A stretch of 64,000 nt of DNA from CAVZYN01 sp963779515 (GTDB lineage Bacteria; Pseudomonadota; Alphaproteobacteria; Rhizobiales; Hyphomicrobiaceae), in NCBI GenBank assembly GCA_963779515.1, contig CAVZYN010000018.1, positions 186,001 to 250,000 on the forward strand, read 5' to 3'. Below the pieces are notes generated by a model, which worked only from the letters and a program-made list of their open reading frames with translations, was not told where the DNA came from and did no database searches. The first letter of the stretch is position 1. The number at the start of each line of letters is the position of its first letter. The translations under genes were made by a program, and so were the position numbers. This document shows positions 8,818 through 18,351 of the stretch, piece by piece.

Positions 8818-10572
8818 ATGCCAGACGGTGAATTCAAACCAAAGTTCGCCAAGCAAAAACCTGATCGCGGCATCACGTCTGGCCGCGTCACGCGCATGGT
8901 CGTCAAAGCCGCCAAGCGACAACGCGCGGCGCGACCACCCTGGGCCAACGCGCTCACCAAGCGTCCCGTCGCCGAGCTCGGCCGCGGCAAAGGCGCGTTC
9001 TACGGACTATCGCCCCCTCAGCCCGGATGGCGCCGCGTCATCGTCAAGGCGCGCATCGCCCGGCACGGCACATCGGACCTCGCCGCCGCACGCGCGCATC
9101 AGCACTACATCATGCGCGATGGCGTCACCCGCGACGGTGGGTCCGGCCAACTCTACGACCGCGAGCGCGACACCATCGACGCCGGCGATTTCCTCGACAG
9201 TCAAAAAAGCGACACCTATCAGTTCCGGCTGATCATCGCGCCCGAGGACGGCGCCCGCATGGCGGACCTCAAGCCGTTCATCCGCGATCTCATGGCGACG
9301 ATGCAAGACGATCTTGGCACCAAGCTCGATTGGGTCGCCGTCGACCATTTCAACACCGGGCATCCGCATACGCACGTCATCATCGCAGGCCACGATGATC
9401 GCGGCCAGGATCTCGTGATGGCGCGTCACTACATCAGCCACGGCATCCGGACCCGCGCACGCGATCTGGTGACACTGGAACTTGGTCCGGAACTGGAGTT
9501 TGAACGGGTGATCAAACTCGCCAACGAAATGAAGGCTGAGCGGTTTACATCTCTCGATTACGGCATTCTGAACGACGCCAAGGAGAACGTGCTTGTGGTG
9601 CCGGCTTTGGCACCCGGCGAGCACTTGAGCGGGGCCGTGCATCCCAGTCTCCGCATCGGCCGATTGCGTCGGCTGGAGCAGATGGGCTTGGCGGACGAGA
9701 AGCAGACCGGTGTCTGGGCAATCGACGCTCAACTTGATACCAAACTCCGGTCGATGGGCGAGCGCGGCAACATCTTGGGTCTCATGACCCAGGTCATGCG
9801 TGAGCACGGCATGGATCGCGCCGCCGGCGACTTCGCCATCTTCAGCGGCGCACGCAAAGCCACGCCGGCAATCGGCAAAGTCGTCGAGGCCGGCATGTTA
9901 GACGACATGAGCGATCGCAAATATCTCGTTGTCGACGGCATCGACGGCCGCATCCACTACGCCGAGACCAGCACGCTGCAGGCCCATGATGGTCCCACAC
10001 CCGGCATGATCGTCGCACTCACCAGCGGCAGCGGCAAAACCAAGGTCCGCAACGCCCAGATCGAAATCGTCTCCTACGTGCCGATCGAAAAGCTGGCCTC
10101 GATTGACGCGGCGACCTGGCTCGACCGGACCATCGTTGCCGAGAAGCGGCCAGCCATCCGCGAGAAGGGCTTCGGCGCGGCGGTGTCGAAAGCACTCGTC
10201 GCCCGTGAGGCGTGGTTGATTGCCAACGGCCTCGCCAAATCCAGTGAGCCCGGCACGATCACGCCGAAGCCGGACATGCTGCGCGACCTCGACACCCGAG
10301 GCCTGTTGCTTGTTGCCGACAGGTTATCCGCCGAATTCAAGATGCCGCACTTCGCGCCGATCGAAGGCCTGCGCATCACCGGCCAACACGTGCGCACGAT
10401 CGATTTGCCGACCATGCGTCTAGCCGTGATCAAAGGGCGTGAGGATTTCACGCTGGTGCCGTGGCGGCCTGAACTCATGCAGATGCACGGCAAAGACATT
10501 GCCATTGGCGTGCACGATCGCGCCATCACATTGTCGGTTGCTCGCGTACGCGATCTCGGATTGTCGCGATAG
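8818..10572 (+). CDS. Relaxase/mobilisation nuclease, VirD2-like with DUF3363
   Basis: A 584-residue protein. The N-terminal basic leader is followed by the relaxase core with the metal-binding histidine triad H182-P-H184-T-H186, preceded by VAVDHFNTG. The upstream candidate nucleophile region is YIMRDGVTRDGG with nearby Tyr residues. The remaining 350 residues match the DUF3363 type of relaxase tail. It would nick the island at oriT and lead its single strand into a conjugative pore supplied by another element. The frame is intact. The last 0.34 kb plus 0.2 kb of flank recur in damaged form at 28546-29077, which makes this gene the reference copy of the nested repeat. Confidence 0.85.
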   Translation: MPDGEFKPKFAKQKPDRGITSGRVTRMVVKAAKRQRAARPPWANALTKRPVAELGRGKGAFYGLSPPQPGWRRVIVKARIARHGTSDLAAARAHQHYIMRDGVTRDGGSGQLYDRERDTIDAGDFLDSQKSDTYQFRLIIAPEDGARMADLKPFIRDLMATMQDDLGTKLDWVAVDHFNTGHPHTHVIIAGHDDRGQDLVMARHYISHGIRTRARDLVTLELGPELEFERVIKLANEMKAERFTSLDYGILNDAKENVLVVPALAPGEHLSGAVHPSLRIGRLRRLEQMGLADEKQTGVWAIDAQLDTKLRSMGERGNILGLMTQVMREHGMDRAAGDFAIFSGARKATPAIGKVVEAGMLDDMSDRKYLVVDGIDGRIHYAETSTLQAHDGPTPGMIVALTSGSGKTKVRNAQIEIVSYVPIEKLASIDAATWLDRTIVAEKRPAIREKGFGAAVSKALVAREAWLIANGLAKSSEPGTITPKPDMLRDLDTRGLLLVADRLSAEFKMPHFAPIEGLRITGQHVRTIDLPTMRLAVIKGREDFTLVPWRPELMQMHGKDIAIGVHDRAITLSVARVRDLGLSR

Positions 10573-10774
10573 GTGTGTTGCTGACGTAGCATTTTAGGGC
10601 CTCCGCCGGCCTCGCCTGTGGCTTCGCGGCCGGCGTCCCGCCCTATCGCGCTGGCCCCACAGCCAGCGCGACCAAGCCCGGCGTCTTGCCGGCGGCGAAC
10701 CGTGTGGTGCCGGTCTCGGCCCTCGCGGGTAACGGTCGGTGGGCCGAAGCAAGCGATATCGGGAAATCCGGACG
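10230..10774 (+). repeat. Left copy of the 0.54-kb relaxase-end repeat
   Basis: The segment from codon 472 of the relaxase gene to 200 bp past its stop is repeated in the same orientation at 28546-29077 with scattered substitutions and small indels. The matches end abruptly at both sides. Together the copies bracket about 17.8 kb of cargo. Confidence 0.92.
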
Positions 10775-11036
10775 AATGTCTGAGTTAGTTCTGTGTACAA
10801 TATCGGTATTGAGCAGGGATCGTGGCGGTGCCTTTAATAGCCTCGCGATAACCAGGTGACAGATCCATGCGAGGAGCTTCCAGTATGCCCCACACATTGA
10901 CTTTTGCCCATTCGCTGCCCGATCGCGAAATTTCGCGGAGAAGATCGATGCATGATGTTCGCGAAGGAAGCCGCCGCCTTCAGACATTGCCTAGGTTCTG
11001 ACCTCGGATGGCAACGCGCTCGCGATGGCTTGCTGG
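10775..11036. other. Intergenic sequence before the liv operon
   Basis: No supported gene. The sequence starts where homology to the right copy of the repeat ends, so it probably marks the junction of the cargo module. Confidence 0.5.
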
Positions 11037-11053
11037 TATAATAGGCGTTTATA
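11037..11053. promoter_or_regulatory. LysR-type binding site upstream of livK
   Basis: A perfect dyad TATAA-N7-TTATA, which satisfies the T-N11-A rule of LysR-type regulators. The arms are identical to those at 22886-22902. A perfect TTGACA hexamer follows at 11062-11067. It lies 95 bp before the livK start codon. Confidence 0.6.
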
Positions 11054-11147
11054 TGATGGCTTTGACATGTGCCTCAAGCGTGAGGGACGGTGCTCCTCAA
11101 TCAAGGAAGTCTGCACAAGCGACTTCGGCAGCACCGGGAGGCCATGC

Positions 11148-12402
11148 ATGAAACTAACTACCGCAAAGTCCATTTGCTTGCTCATCACTCTCTCCTCGTT
11201 CGGAGTGACGAATGTAGCTACGGCGGAACCGCTCAAGATCGCGATCATCGAGAACTCTTTCGGGGCCGGCGTCCCTGACCGGCAAGATGATCCAGACGGC
11301 GGTGAAGTTCAGCTTGACCAGATTGGCCGACGAGAAGGTCTGGCCGGATGGGATCCAGCTGTTGGAGTATGATAACCAAAGCGGACCATCGGAGGCGGCT
11401 GACAAGTTGAAAGTCGCGATCAACGATGGTGCCCACATCGTCATCCAAGGTGCCTCATCGGCGATCGCGGGGCAAATCACGGGCGACGTGCAGAAGCACA
11501 ATGCGCGCAATCCGGGCAAAGAAGTTCTCTACATCAACGTCGGCGGCCAGGCGATGGAGCTCACCGGCAGCCGGTGCCACTTCTATCATTTCCGCTGGAA
11601 CACGTATGCCGAGGGGCGGCTACGGGCCATGTTGTCAGCTGCCAAGGAAACGGGTGCGTTGGGCAAGAAAGTCTACATCATCGGACAGAACTACAGCTGG
11701 GGCCACGACGTCCAGCGTCTCACACGCGAGTACGCCGGCCAGCACGGCTACACCGTCGTCGGCGACGTGCTCCACGACACCAATAAAGTCCAAGACTTCG
11801 CTCCCTACATTGCAAGGATTAAGGACGCTGCGCCCGACAGCGTCGTGACCGGTAACTGGGGCAACGACCTGCTGTTGCTGCTCAAGGCAGCTGCAGATTC
11901 AGGACTGAAAACGACCTTCCTCACCACGGCGCTCGATCAGACGGGGAACATCGCCGCGGCGGGAGACACCGCGCTGAACCACTTCACCGTTCAGCACTAC
12001 TTTCCCGACGCCAATGGCGATAAGAGCGCGGCGTTCGGCGAGGCCTACCGGTCGAAAACCGGAGCTTACCCGTACAATGTTCAAGGCGACGTGGTGAACG
12101 GCGTCTTGGGTCTGGGGGAGGCACTGAAAGCCCTGAAGGGCAAAGCTGGCGACAAAGTGAGCGCCAAGCAGATCGCGTTTGCGATGGAGAAGGTGAAGCT
12201 CGAAACTTCCGTCGGCACTGTCACGATGCGGGCGGATGACCACCAGGCGATGACACCGACGGCCGTTGCGATCGTATCCAAGGACGCCAAGTTCAAGTTC
12301 GATAACACGGACAAGGGCTTCAAAACGGTCAAGCTGGTCAGCGGCGCGGACGCAACCGGCCCAGTGCAAGCTGCCTGCAAGATGGAACGGCCGACGAACT
12401 GA
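11148..12402 (+). pseudogene. Branched-chain-type ABC transporter substrate-binding protein, frameshifted
   Basis: The gene begins with a Sec signal peptide (MKLTTAKSICLLITLSSFG...ATA) and the mature start EPLKIAIIENSFGA. At about 11268 the frame changes by one base: SLTGKMIQTAVKF continues in a second frame, which then runs intact for 380 residues to the stop at 12402. The body is a periplasmic binding protein of the Leu/Ile/Val-type fold (IVIQGASSAIA, VYIIGQNYSWGHDVQR). Periplasmic proteins of this class feed a LivHMGF pore with amino acids, amides or aromatic acids. The four partner genes downstream are open. Without the frame break this would be a normal 418-residue receptor, so the indel is either recent or a sequencing error. 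Confidence 0.85.
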
Positions 12403-12549
12403 AGCCGCCCGCCGGCCGGGTTGCCGATCGCGGCACACCCGGCCGAATGATGTCACGATACCCGAATTGATCGGTGCCGTGCAGACGCAGGCGTCACGGC
12501 CGCGAGCAAGGAGCACTGCGGCTCACGATCCGATTTACCGAGGGCACCC

Positions 12550-13491
12550 ATGGAGTACTTCGTCGTCTCGCTGTTGAACGGCGTTGTTCACGGCCTGCTG
12601 TTGTTCATGATCTCGGCGGGACTGACGCTCATTTTTGGGATGATGGGTGTCCTGAATTTTGCTCACGCCTGGATCTACATGCTCGGCGCTTACGTGGGCT
12701 ACACGGCGACGCGGCTTGGCGGCTTCTGGCTCGGGCTGCTGCTAGCACCCCTCATTGCTGGAGCCGTCGGCGCGCTCATCGAGCGGTATTTGCTTCGCCG
12801 CGTCCATCACCATGGTCACGCGCACGAACTGCTATTGACCTTCGGGCTCGCCTTTATCATCGAGGAGGTAGTCAAGCTCTTCTACGGTGATGCGCTCGTC
12901 GGCTACCAGATGCCCGATTATATGCGGTTTGCAGCGTTCACGATCTACGAGACGAACTATCCCTTCTATCGCCTGTTCATGGGCGCAGTTTCGATCAGCA
13001 TGTTCGTCCTGCTGTACCTCCTCCTGACACGCACCCGCATCGGCATCATCGTGCGAGCTGCCACTTATCGGCCTTTCACGGTCGAGGCACTGGGACACAA
13101 CCTGCCGGTCATTTTTCTGGGTGTGTTCTCGGTTGGTACGGCACTGGCGGGCCTGGCCGGAGCAGTCGCTGGAGCATTCTTCCCAACAGGGCCCAACATG
13201 GCCGTCGAAGTGGGCACGCTGTTGTTCGTCGTAGTGGCGGTGGGTGGCCTTGGTTCGGTCGTCGGCGCCTTAATCGCGTCGCTGTTGATCGGCGTGTTCA
13301 TTTCCTTCTCGGTTGGCCTTGATGTGTCGATCGCGTCGCTGTTCGGACTGTTCGGCCTCGGCAGTTGGGCCAACGAGGTCGGAGGCCTCCTCACGCTCAA
13401 GTTGTCCACTATAGCCAATGGCGTACCGTTCTTGCTGATGATCCTGGTGCTGTTGCTGCGGCCTGCTGGCTTGATGGGGGACCGGCAATGA
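12550..13491 (+). CDS. livH: Branched-chain-type ABC transporter permease LivH
   Basis: A 313-residue membrane protein of the LivH family: eight or so hydrophobic segments, the N-terminal GLTLIFGMMGVLNFAHAWIYMLGAYVG signature, and the C-terminal PAGLMGDRQ. It forms half of the inner-membrane pore. It begins 147 bp after the receptor gene and ends in a 4-bp ATGA overlap with livM, so the cassette is translationally coupled. The EAA-like loop (FTVEALGHNLP) is somewhat diverged from the usual R-A-M-G-x-N form. Substrate is not deducible. Confidence 0.9.
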   Translation: MEYFVVSLLNGVVHGLLLFMISAGLTLIFGMMGVLNFAHAWIYMLGAYVGYTATRLGGFWLGLLLAPLIAGAVGALIERYLLRRVHHHGHAHELLLTFGLAFIIEEVVKLFYGDALVGYQMPDYMRFAAFTIYETNYPFYRLFMGAVSISMFVLLYLLLTRTRIGIIVRAATYRPFTVEALGHNLPVIFLGVFSVGTALAGLAGAVAGAFFPTGPNMAVEVGTLLFVVVAVGGLGSVVGALIASLLIGVFISFSVGLDVSIASLFGLFGLGSWANEVGGLLTLKLSTIANGVPFLLMILVLLLRPAGLMGDRQ

Positions 13492-14798
13492 CACGTGGCA
13501 CGGGCGTGTTTATTTTGGTCGTCGCGTTGGCGATGTCCGTCGTCCTCCCTCTGTTCGCCTCACCGAACATGTTGAACGCCGTTATCAAGATGATGATTGC
13601 GGCGCTGTTTGCACTCGCCTTTGCGTTGGCGATGGGACAGGCCGGCATGCTGTCGTTTGGGCATGCGGCGTACTACGGTCTCGGTGCCTTCGCGGCCCTC
13701 CATCTGATGCGGGCAGTGGAACTGAATTTATTTGTGTTTCCGACACCGCTCGTGCCGCTGGCCGGAGCTGCTGCCGGCGCGCTATCCGGACTCGTGTTCG
13801 GTTGGCTCGCGACGCAACGGACCGGCGTTTACTTCGCGATGCTGACGTTTGCTTTGTCAGAACTGTTGGTCTCCGTTGCTCCGGGCCTCAACACCGTGTT
13901 CGGCGCAGAGTCCGGCATCTCAACGATGCGCGGTGCCTCGTGGGGGCTGAGCTTCGGATCAGATCGCCACGTCTACTATCTGACGCTCGCTTGGTTCGTG
14001 GTCTCAGCTTGGTGCATGTGGGCGTTCACCAGAACGCCGCTCGGGCGGCTAGCGCTGGCGCTGCGAGACAATGAGCATCGCGTTCGCTTTCTGGGTTTCG
14101 ATACGCGCTTGGCCCGCACGGTGATCTTCTCGATCTCCTGCATGTTCGCCGGCGTGGCCGGCAGTTTGCTCGCGATCACCAACGAGTTGGCAAATTACAC
14201 GGTCTTCTCAGGCCAGAACTCGGCCAACGTCGTGCTGCAGACTTTCATCGGAGGGGCCGGCACGTTTTGGGGACCAGCGTTGGGTGCCGGCGTGATGACC
14301 TATTTCGGCCGGATCGCGTCCGACCTCACACGCTCGTGGCTGCTCTATCAAGGCCTGATCTTCGTCTTGGTCATGCTGTTTCTACCAGAGGGGCTTGGCG
14401 GCTTGGTCTCGCTGCATGCCCGCAAGCTGCGTCAACGCGGCTGGCGTCAGCTGATCGCACCCTATTTGCTCTGCTTCCTGGTCGGGGCACTGTTGCTCGC
14501 CGGCACGGTATTCACTGTCGAGAGCATCCATGTCGTCTTGTCCGATGCCTATCGCGCATCGCGCGCAGCAGCCGGCGGTGCATGGGTTCCGTTCAAGCTC
14601 TTTGGAAGGATGTTCGAGCCGTTTGGGTTCCTGACCTGGGCGATGCCGATCGCGCTCTTCAGTGCGGGCGCGTTGATGTTGCCGGTGGCGCGTCGGTTGA
14701 CTGTTGCAGCCTGGCTGCTTGCCACTGAGGATCAGCACGTTGCCGCGCCGGCTGCCCACTCGATGGCAACAGTTCATCGGGAGGCGAGCGGCGCATGA
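13488..14798 (+). CDS. livM: Branched-chain-type ABC transporter permease LivM with a C-terminal membrane extension
   Basis: A 436-residue permease. Residues 1-310 are a typical LivM: FALAMGQAGMLSFGHAAYYGLGAF, the EAA-like loop ALRDNEHRVRFLGF, and the terminal LPEGLGGLVSL. Residues 311-436 are an addition with two further hydrophobic segments (LIAPYLLCFLVGALLLAGTVF and FLTWAMPIALFSAGALMLPVA) and a polar tail. Most LivM proteins end close to residue 310-340. The start at 13488 overlaps the livH stop, and the end overlaps livG, each by 4 bp. Confidence 0.9.
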   Translation: MTRGTGVFILVVALAMSVVLPLFASPNMLNAVIKMMIAALFALAFALAMGQAGMLSFGHAAYYGLGAFAALHLMRAVELNLFVFPTPLVPLAGAAAGALSGLVFGWLATQRTGVYFAMLTFALSELLVSVAPGLNTVFGAESGISTMRGASWGLSFGSDRHVYYLTLAWFVVSAWCMWAFTRTPLGRLALALRDNEHRVRFLGFDTRLARTVIFSISCMFAGVAGSLLAITNELANYTVFSGQNSANVVLQTFIGGAGTFWGPALGAGVMTYFGRIASDLTRSWLLYQGLIFVLVMLFLPEGLGGLVSLHARKLRQRGWRQLIAPYLLCFLVGALLLAGTVFTVESIHVVLSDAYRASRAAAGGAWVPFKLFGRMFEPFGFLTWAMPIALFSAGALMLPVARRLTVAAWLLATEDQHVAAPAAHSMATVHREASGA

Positions 14799-15601
14799 GC
14801 AACAACGTACTCGCAGCCCCCCTGCAGCCGGCGTCTCTCACCGGATCGAGCGAGCCTGTACTTGAGCTTCGCAAGGTGACCAAATCTTTCGGCACGATCG
14901 AGATCATTCGTGGTGTCGATCTCACTGTGACGCGCGGCCAGCGCCATGCGTTGATCGGTCCCAACGGAGCCGGCAAGTCGACACTCTTCAACTTGATTTC
15001 TGGCCACTATACTCCAACGTCAGGCGATATCCTGCTCAACGGTGCGCCGATCAACGGCCTCCCTCCGCACGTCATCACCAGACGCGGCTTGTCGCGGTCT
15101 TTCCAGATTACCAACTTGTTTCCGCGAATGAGTGTCGCGGAGAACCTGCGCGTCTCGGTTATGGGACGCCATGGCCATCGGCTGACGCTGTTCCGCCCCG
15201 TCCGGAGCCTGAAAGCGGTGAACGCGGAAGTCGACGCGTTGCTCGATCGGCTGCGCCTTGGCCAACGGCGCGACGATCTGGCAGGTGATCTCGCCTACTC
15301 CGAACAGCGCGTTCTCGAGATCGGCATGGCGCTCGCCACTGACCCCACCGTGCTCATTTTAGACGAACCAACGGCAGGAATGTCGAGAGAGGAAACAGCG
15401 TACATCGTGAGCCTCATTCGAGCGGTCACGGAAGGGCGCACGCTGCTGGTCGTCGAACACGACATGAGCGTCGTATTCGCGCTGGCGGATCAGGTCTCGG
15501 TTCTGGTGTATGGCGAAATCATTGCCACCGGTGATCCCGCGAGCGTGCGCGCCGACCAGAAGGTGCAGGAAGCATACCTCGGCGAAGAGGTCGCGTCATG
15601 A
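14795..15601 (+). CDS. livG: ABC transporter ATP-binding protein LivG
   Basis: A 268-residue ATPase with an intact Walker A (GPNGAGKST, Lys61), Q-loop (FQITNLFPRMSVAENL), a signature region modified to YSEQRVLEIGMAL as in LivG proteins, and Walker B ILDEPTAGMS. The H-loop is VVEHDMSVVF. It powers the LivHM pore together with LivF. The gene overlaps livM and livF by 4 bp each. Confidence 0.93.
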   Translation: MSNNVLAAPLQPASLTGSSEPVLELRKVTKSFGTIEIIRGVDLTVTRGQRHALIGPNGAGKSTLFNLISGHYTPTSGDILLNGAPINGLPPHVITRRGLSRSFQITNLFPRMSVAENLRVSVMGRHGHRLTLFRPVRSLKAVNAEVDALLDRLRLGQRRDDLAGDLAYSEQRVLEIGMALATDPTVLILDEPTAGMSREETAYIVSLIRAVTEGRTLLVVEHDMSVVFALADQVSVLVYGEIIATGDPASVRADQKVQEAYLGEEVAS

Positions 15602-16311
15602 CCCCGGCACTCGAACTCAATGACGTGCACGCCTACTATGACAAGAGTCACGTCCTTCAAGGTGTCTCGATGATAGTCGGACACGGCGAGATCGTGAGCC
15701 TGCTCGGCCGAAACGGATCCGGTCGCTCGACGACGCTCAAGTCGGTCATGGGCCTGGTCCGGCCGGCTCGCGGTCGCGTGCTGCTCGACGGAAGCGACGT
15801 CGCCGGTAAGCGCGCCTTCCGCATCTGCTGCTCCGGCATCGCTTATGTGCCGGAAGAACGAGAGATCTTCGCCAATATCACGGTCGAAGAGAATTTGCGT
15901 ATTGGTCTACAGGCCCCTCGCGACGGCGTGCCGACCTGGACGATAGACCAGATGTACGCATTCTTTCCGCAGCTCAAGGTGAGACACAATACTGCCGCTG
16001 GCATGCTCTCGGGAGGCGAGCAGCAGATGCTGACAATGTGTCGTGCGCTGCTCGGCAATCCGCGTGTCATTCTCATCGACGAGCCGACCGAGGGGCTGGC
16101 ACCAAAGATCGTCGAAGTGGTGACCGAGATGATCCGCGAGATCAGCCGACGGGGCGTTGCCGTGCTGCTCGTCGAGCAGAAATTAACGGTCGCGATGCGT
16201 GTGTCCAATCGCGTGTACGTGATGGGGCATGGGCATATCGTTTTCGAGGGTACGCCGAACTCATTGCGCAACTCACCGGAAGTGAGACGCAACTGGCTTG
16301 AGGTTAACTGA
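15598..16311 (+). CDS. livF: ABC transporter ATP-binding protein LivF with an altered Walker A lysine
   Basis: A 237-residue ATPase with the LivF pattern: signature LSGGEQQML, Walker B VILIDEPTEGLAP, and switch region LVEQKLTVAM. The Walker A loop reads GRNGSGRST: the invariant lysine is arginine at residue 43 (codon CGC), which in most ATPases abolishes hydrolysis. LivG beside it is intact, so the pair could work as an asymmetric transporter with one degenerate site, or this gene could be inactive. It is the last member of the coupled livHMGF cassette. Confidence 0.9.
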   Translation: MTPALELNDVHAYYDKSHVLQGVSMIVGHGEIVSLLGRNGSGRSTTLKSVMGLVRPARGRVLLDGSDVAGKRAFRICCSGIAYVPEEREIFANITVEENLRIGLQAPRDGVPTWTIDQMYAFFPQLKVRHNTAAGMLSGGEQQMLTMCRALLGNPRVILIDEPTEGLAPKIVEVVTEMIREISRRGVAVLLVEQKLTVAMRVSNRVYVMGHGHIVFEGTPNSLRNSPEVRRNWLEVN

Positions 16312-16348
16312 GCACTCTATTCTGAAGCGACGTCGCCCGGGTTCATCC

Positions 16349-17098
16349 ATGAGCAACACATCGTCAACCCATGCAGAAAGTCCTGGCCGCCTCGCCGGCC
16401 GGCGGATCGTGATTACAGGCGCCGCGTCGGGCATTGGCAAGGCGACCGCGCGCCGTTTTATGTCCGAAGCCGCAACCGTCATTCTGCTGGATCAGAATGG
16501 CGGTGGCCTGCAAAGCACGCTCGGCGAGGGGCGCGGGGCGGTCTTCACCGTCGACGTGACGGATGAGACGGCGATCCAGACCGTGATCGATGTAGCGGCG
16601 GACAAGTTCGGGGGCATCGACGGCGTCATCAACGCGGCAGGGATCATGTCGACCGGGTTGCTGCTCGACGTGCCCGTCGCGACGTGGCGCAAGACGATCG
16701 AGGTCAACCTAACGGGGACATTCCTCGTTGCGAGGGCCTGCGTTCCTTACCTAAAGCGGGCGGCCGGCTCGACGATTACCAATATCGCATCCGGCGCGGG
16801 CATCCTTCCGAACGCTCCGGGGATCACAGCGTATGCCGCGTCCAAGGGCGGGGTCGTGACATTCACTCGGGCGTTAGCGGCCGAGTTGGCCCCCAACATC
16901 CGCGTCAACTGCGTTTGTCCGGGCATGGTCGATACGCCGATGGCCGATGGTTTTCGGCAGAATGTTGGGAACTACGCCCTGAAACGCTTGGCCGATCCAT
17001 CAGAGATCGCAAACGCACTTCTGTACCTCACTAGTTCCGAGGCGTCGTACGTGACCGGCGCCACACTCGCAGTCGATGGTGGGCGAACGTTCCATTGA
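16349..17098 (+). CDS. Short-chain dehydrogenase/reductase (SDR)
   Basis: A 249-residue classical SDR. The nucleotide-binding motif is TGAASGIG, followed by NAAG (written INAAGIM). The catalytic Ser lies in NIASGAG and the Tyr/Lys pair in YAASKGG. The C-terminal ASYVTGATLAVDGG is standard. It should oxidise or reduce an alcohol/ketone with NAD(P). The ATG at 16349 was chosen as it directly precedes the domain; an in-frame start at 16298 overlaps livF. It follows the liv cassette on the same strand, so it probably handles the imported compound or a product of it. Confidence 0.85.
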   Translation: MSNTSSTHAESPGRLAGRRIVITGAASGIGKATARRFMSEAATVILLDQNGGGLQSTLGEGRGAVFTVDVTDETAIQTVIDVAADKFGGIDGVINAAGIMSTGLLLDVPVATWRKTIEVNLTGTFLVARACVPYLKRAAGSTITNIASGAGILPNAPGITAYAASKGGVVTFTRALAAELAPNIRVNCVCPGMVDTPMADGFRQNVGNYALKRLADPSEIANALLYLTSSEASYVTGATLAVDGGRTFH

Positions 17099-17153
17099 AA
17101 CTGCACTGTACGTCGAACGTGCAGCGATCAAAAAACAAGTCGGAGGCGCAGGC

Positions 17154-17911
17154 ATGAAACGGTTCGAAGGCAAGAATGTCGTGGTCACCGGCGCTGCCAG
17201 TGGTATCGGCGCCGCATGCGTGCGTCGACTGTTCGACGAGGGCGCAACCGTGCTCGCGCTCGATATCGGGCCCGAAAGCGTGGGCAAGATCGTTAGCGGA
17301 GTTCGCCGGTGACTCGCGGGTCGAGGGCACGGTTCTGGATGTGAGCGATCGAGACGCGGCAGTCGCGTTCATAGCTTCAGCGCGTAAACAACTCGGAGCG
17401 CTGGCCGGCTTGATCAATTGTGCGGGGATCAAAGGCGTCGGCAACGTCTTCGATGTCGAGCCCACGACGATCGAGCAGGTCTTGGCCGTGAACCTCGAGG
17501 GCACCATCAACATGTGTCAAGCCTATGCCCGCGCAGTCAAGGACGACAAGGGATCGCGGGCGATCGTGAATATTTCGTCCGGTGCCGGAGTGTTGGGCGT
17601 TCCAAATCGTGTGCCCTATGTCGCTTCGAAGTTCGCAGTTTCCGGCATTACAAAGTCCATGTCGTCCGGAGCTCGGGCCGTACGGAATTCGCGTGAACGC
17701 CGTGGCACCGGGAATGACCCGAACCCCGTTCACCGCCTACATGATGCAGGATGCGGCCGCCATGGAGCGGATCAAGGCCGCGCACCCGATCGGCCGCGTC
17801 GGCGAGCCGGAGGAAATCGCGGCAGTGATCGTGTTCCTGCTGACGGAGGACGCCAGCTTTATGACTGGCGCGGTCGTATCCGTCGATGGTGGACAGACCG
17901 CGTGTCTTTGA
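17154..17911 (+). pseudogene. SDR family dehydrogenase with two frame breaks
   Basis: Three consecutive frames are needed to read one SDR. The N-terminus has KNVVVTGAASGIGAACVRRLF. The middle begins after a shift near 17290 (LAEFAGDSRVEGTVLDVSD, NISSGAGVLG, PYVASKFAVSG). The C-terminus begins after a shift near 17665 (ELGPYGIRVNAVAPGM, MTGAVVSVDGGQ). All catalytic motifs survive across the breaks, so the damage is recent or artefactual. Undamaged it would be a 252-residue oxidoreductase, paralogous to the gene just upstream. Confidence 0.85.
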
Positions 17912-17980
17912 AGCGCATCGATGCGAAATGCGCCAAGTCGAGTGCACAACTATTGAAACAAGCCAAGAGGATCACGGTAA

Positions 17981-18277
17981 ATGCCCTACGTCATCACTTT
18001 CACTGACGACCCCGGCGTTATGGAGCGGAAGAAGCTGCATCGCCCGGAGCATTTGGAATACGTGAACAAGAATGCGCACCGCATCATCGCGAGTGGCGGT
18101 CTTTTTCCAGAAGGTGACGACTTTCCCAATGGCGGCCTGATCATACTCGACACCGAGCTTCGGCAAGAAGCCATCGAATACATCGAGAACGATCCCTTCT
18201 TTCGCCATCGCATGTTCAGCAAGTATACTGTGTACCGTTGGAAGAAGTTCATCTTCGACCACAAGCGCGTCGTTTGA
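17981..18277 (+). CDS. YciI-family protein
   Basis: A 98-residue protein with the YCII fold: the beta-alpha start MPYVITFTDDPGVMERKKLHRPEHLEYV, the central GGLFPEGDDFPNGGLIILD strand, and the ENDPFFRHRMFSKYTVYRWKKF segment near the C-terminus. YciI relatives act as small accessory enzymes or binding proteins in aromatic and hydroxy-acid catabolism; several dehalogenase-like members use the conserved His/Asp pair. The role here is unknown. It sits between the broken SDR and the aldehyde dehydrogenase on the same strand. Confidence 0.75.
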   Translation: MPYVITFTDDPGVMERKKLHRPEHLEYVNKNAHRIIASGGLFPEGDDFPNGGLIILDTELRQEAIEYIENDPFFRHRMFSKYTVYRWKKFIFDHKRVV

Positions 18278-18351
18278 CAGCATACCCATTGCCCGGCACG
18301 AGCCCCGAAGCAATGGGACTTCTGCTGGATGCGATTGCACAGAGAGCAGAG

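Noticed and set aside
17154..17911. Programmed frameshifting in the SDR gene
   Set aside because: Two shifts without slippery heptamers or a downstream structure, in a family never known to need frameshifting; indels or sequence errors are simpler.
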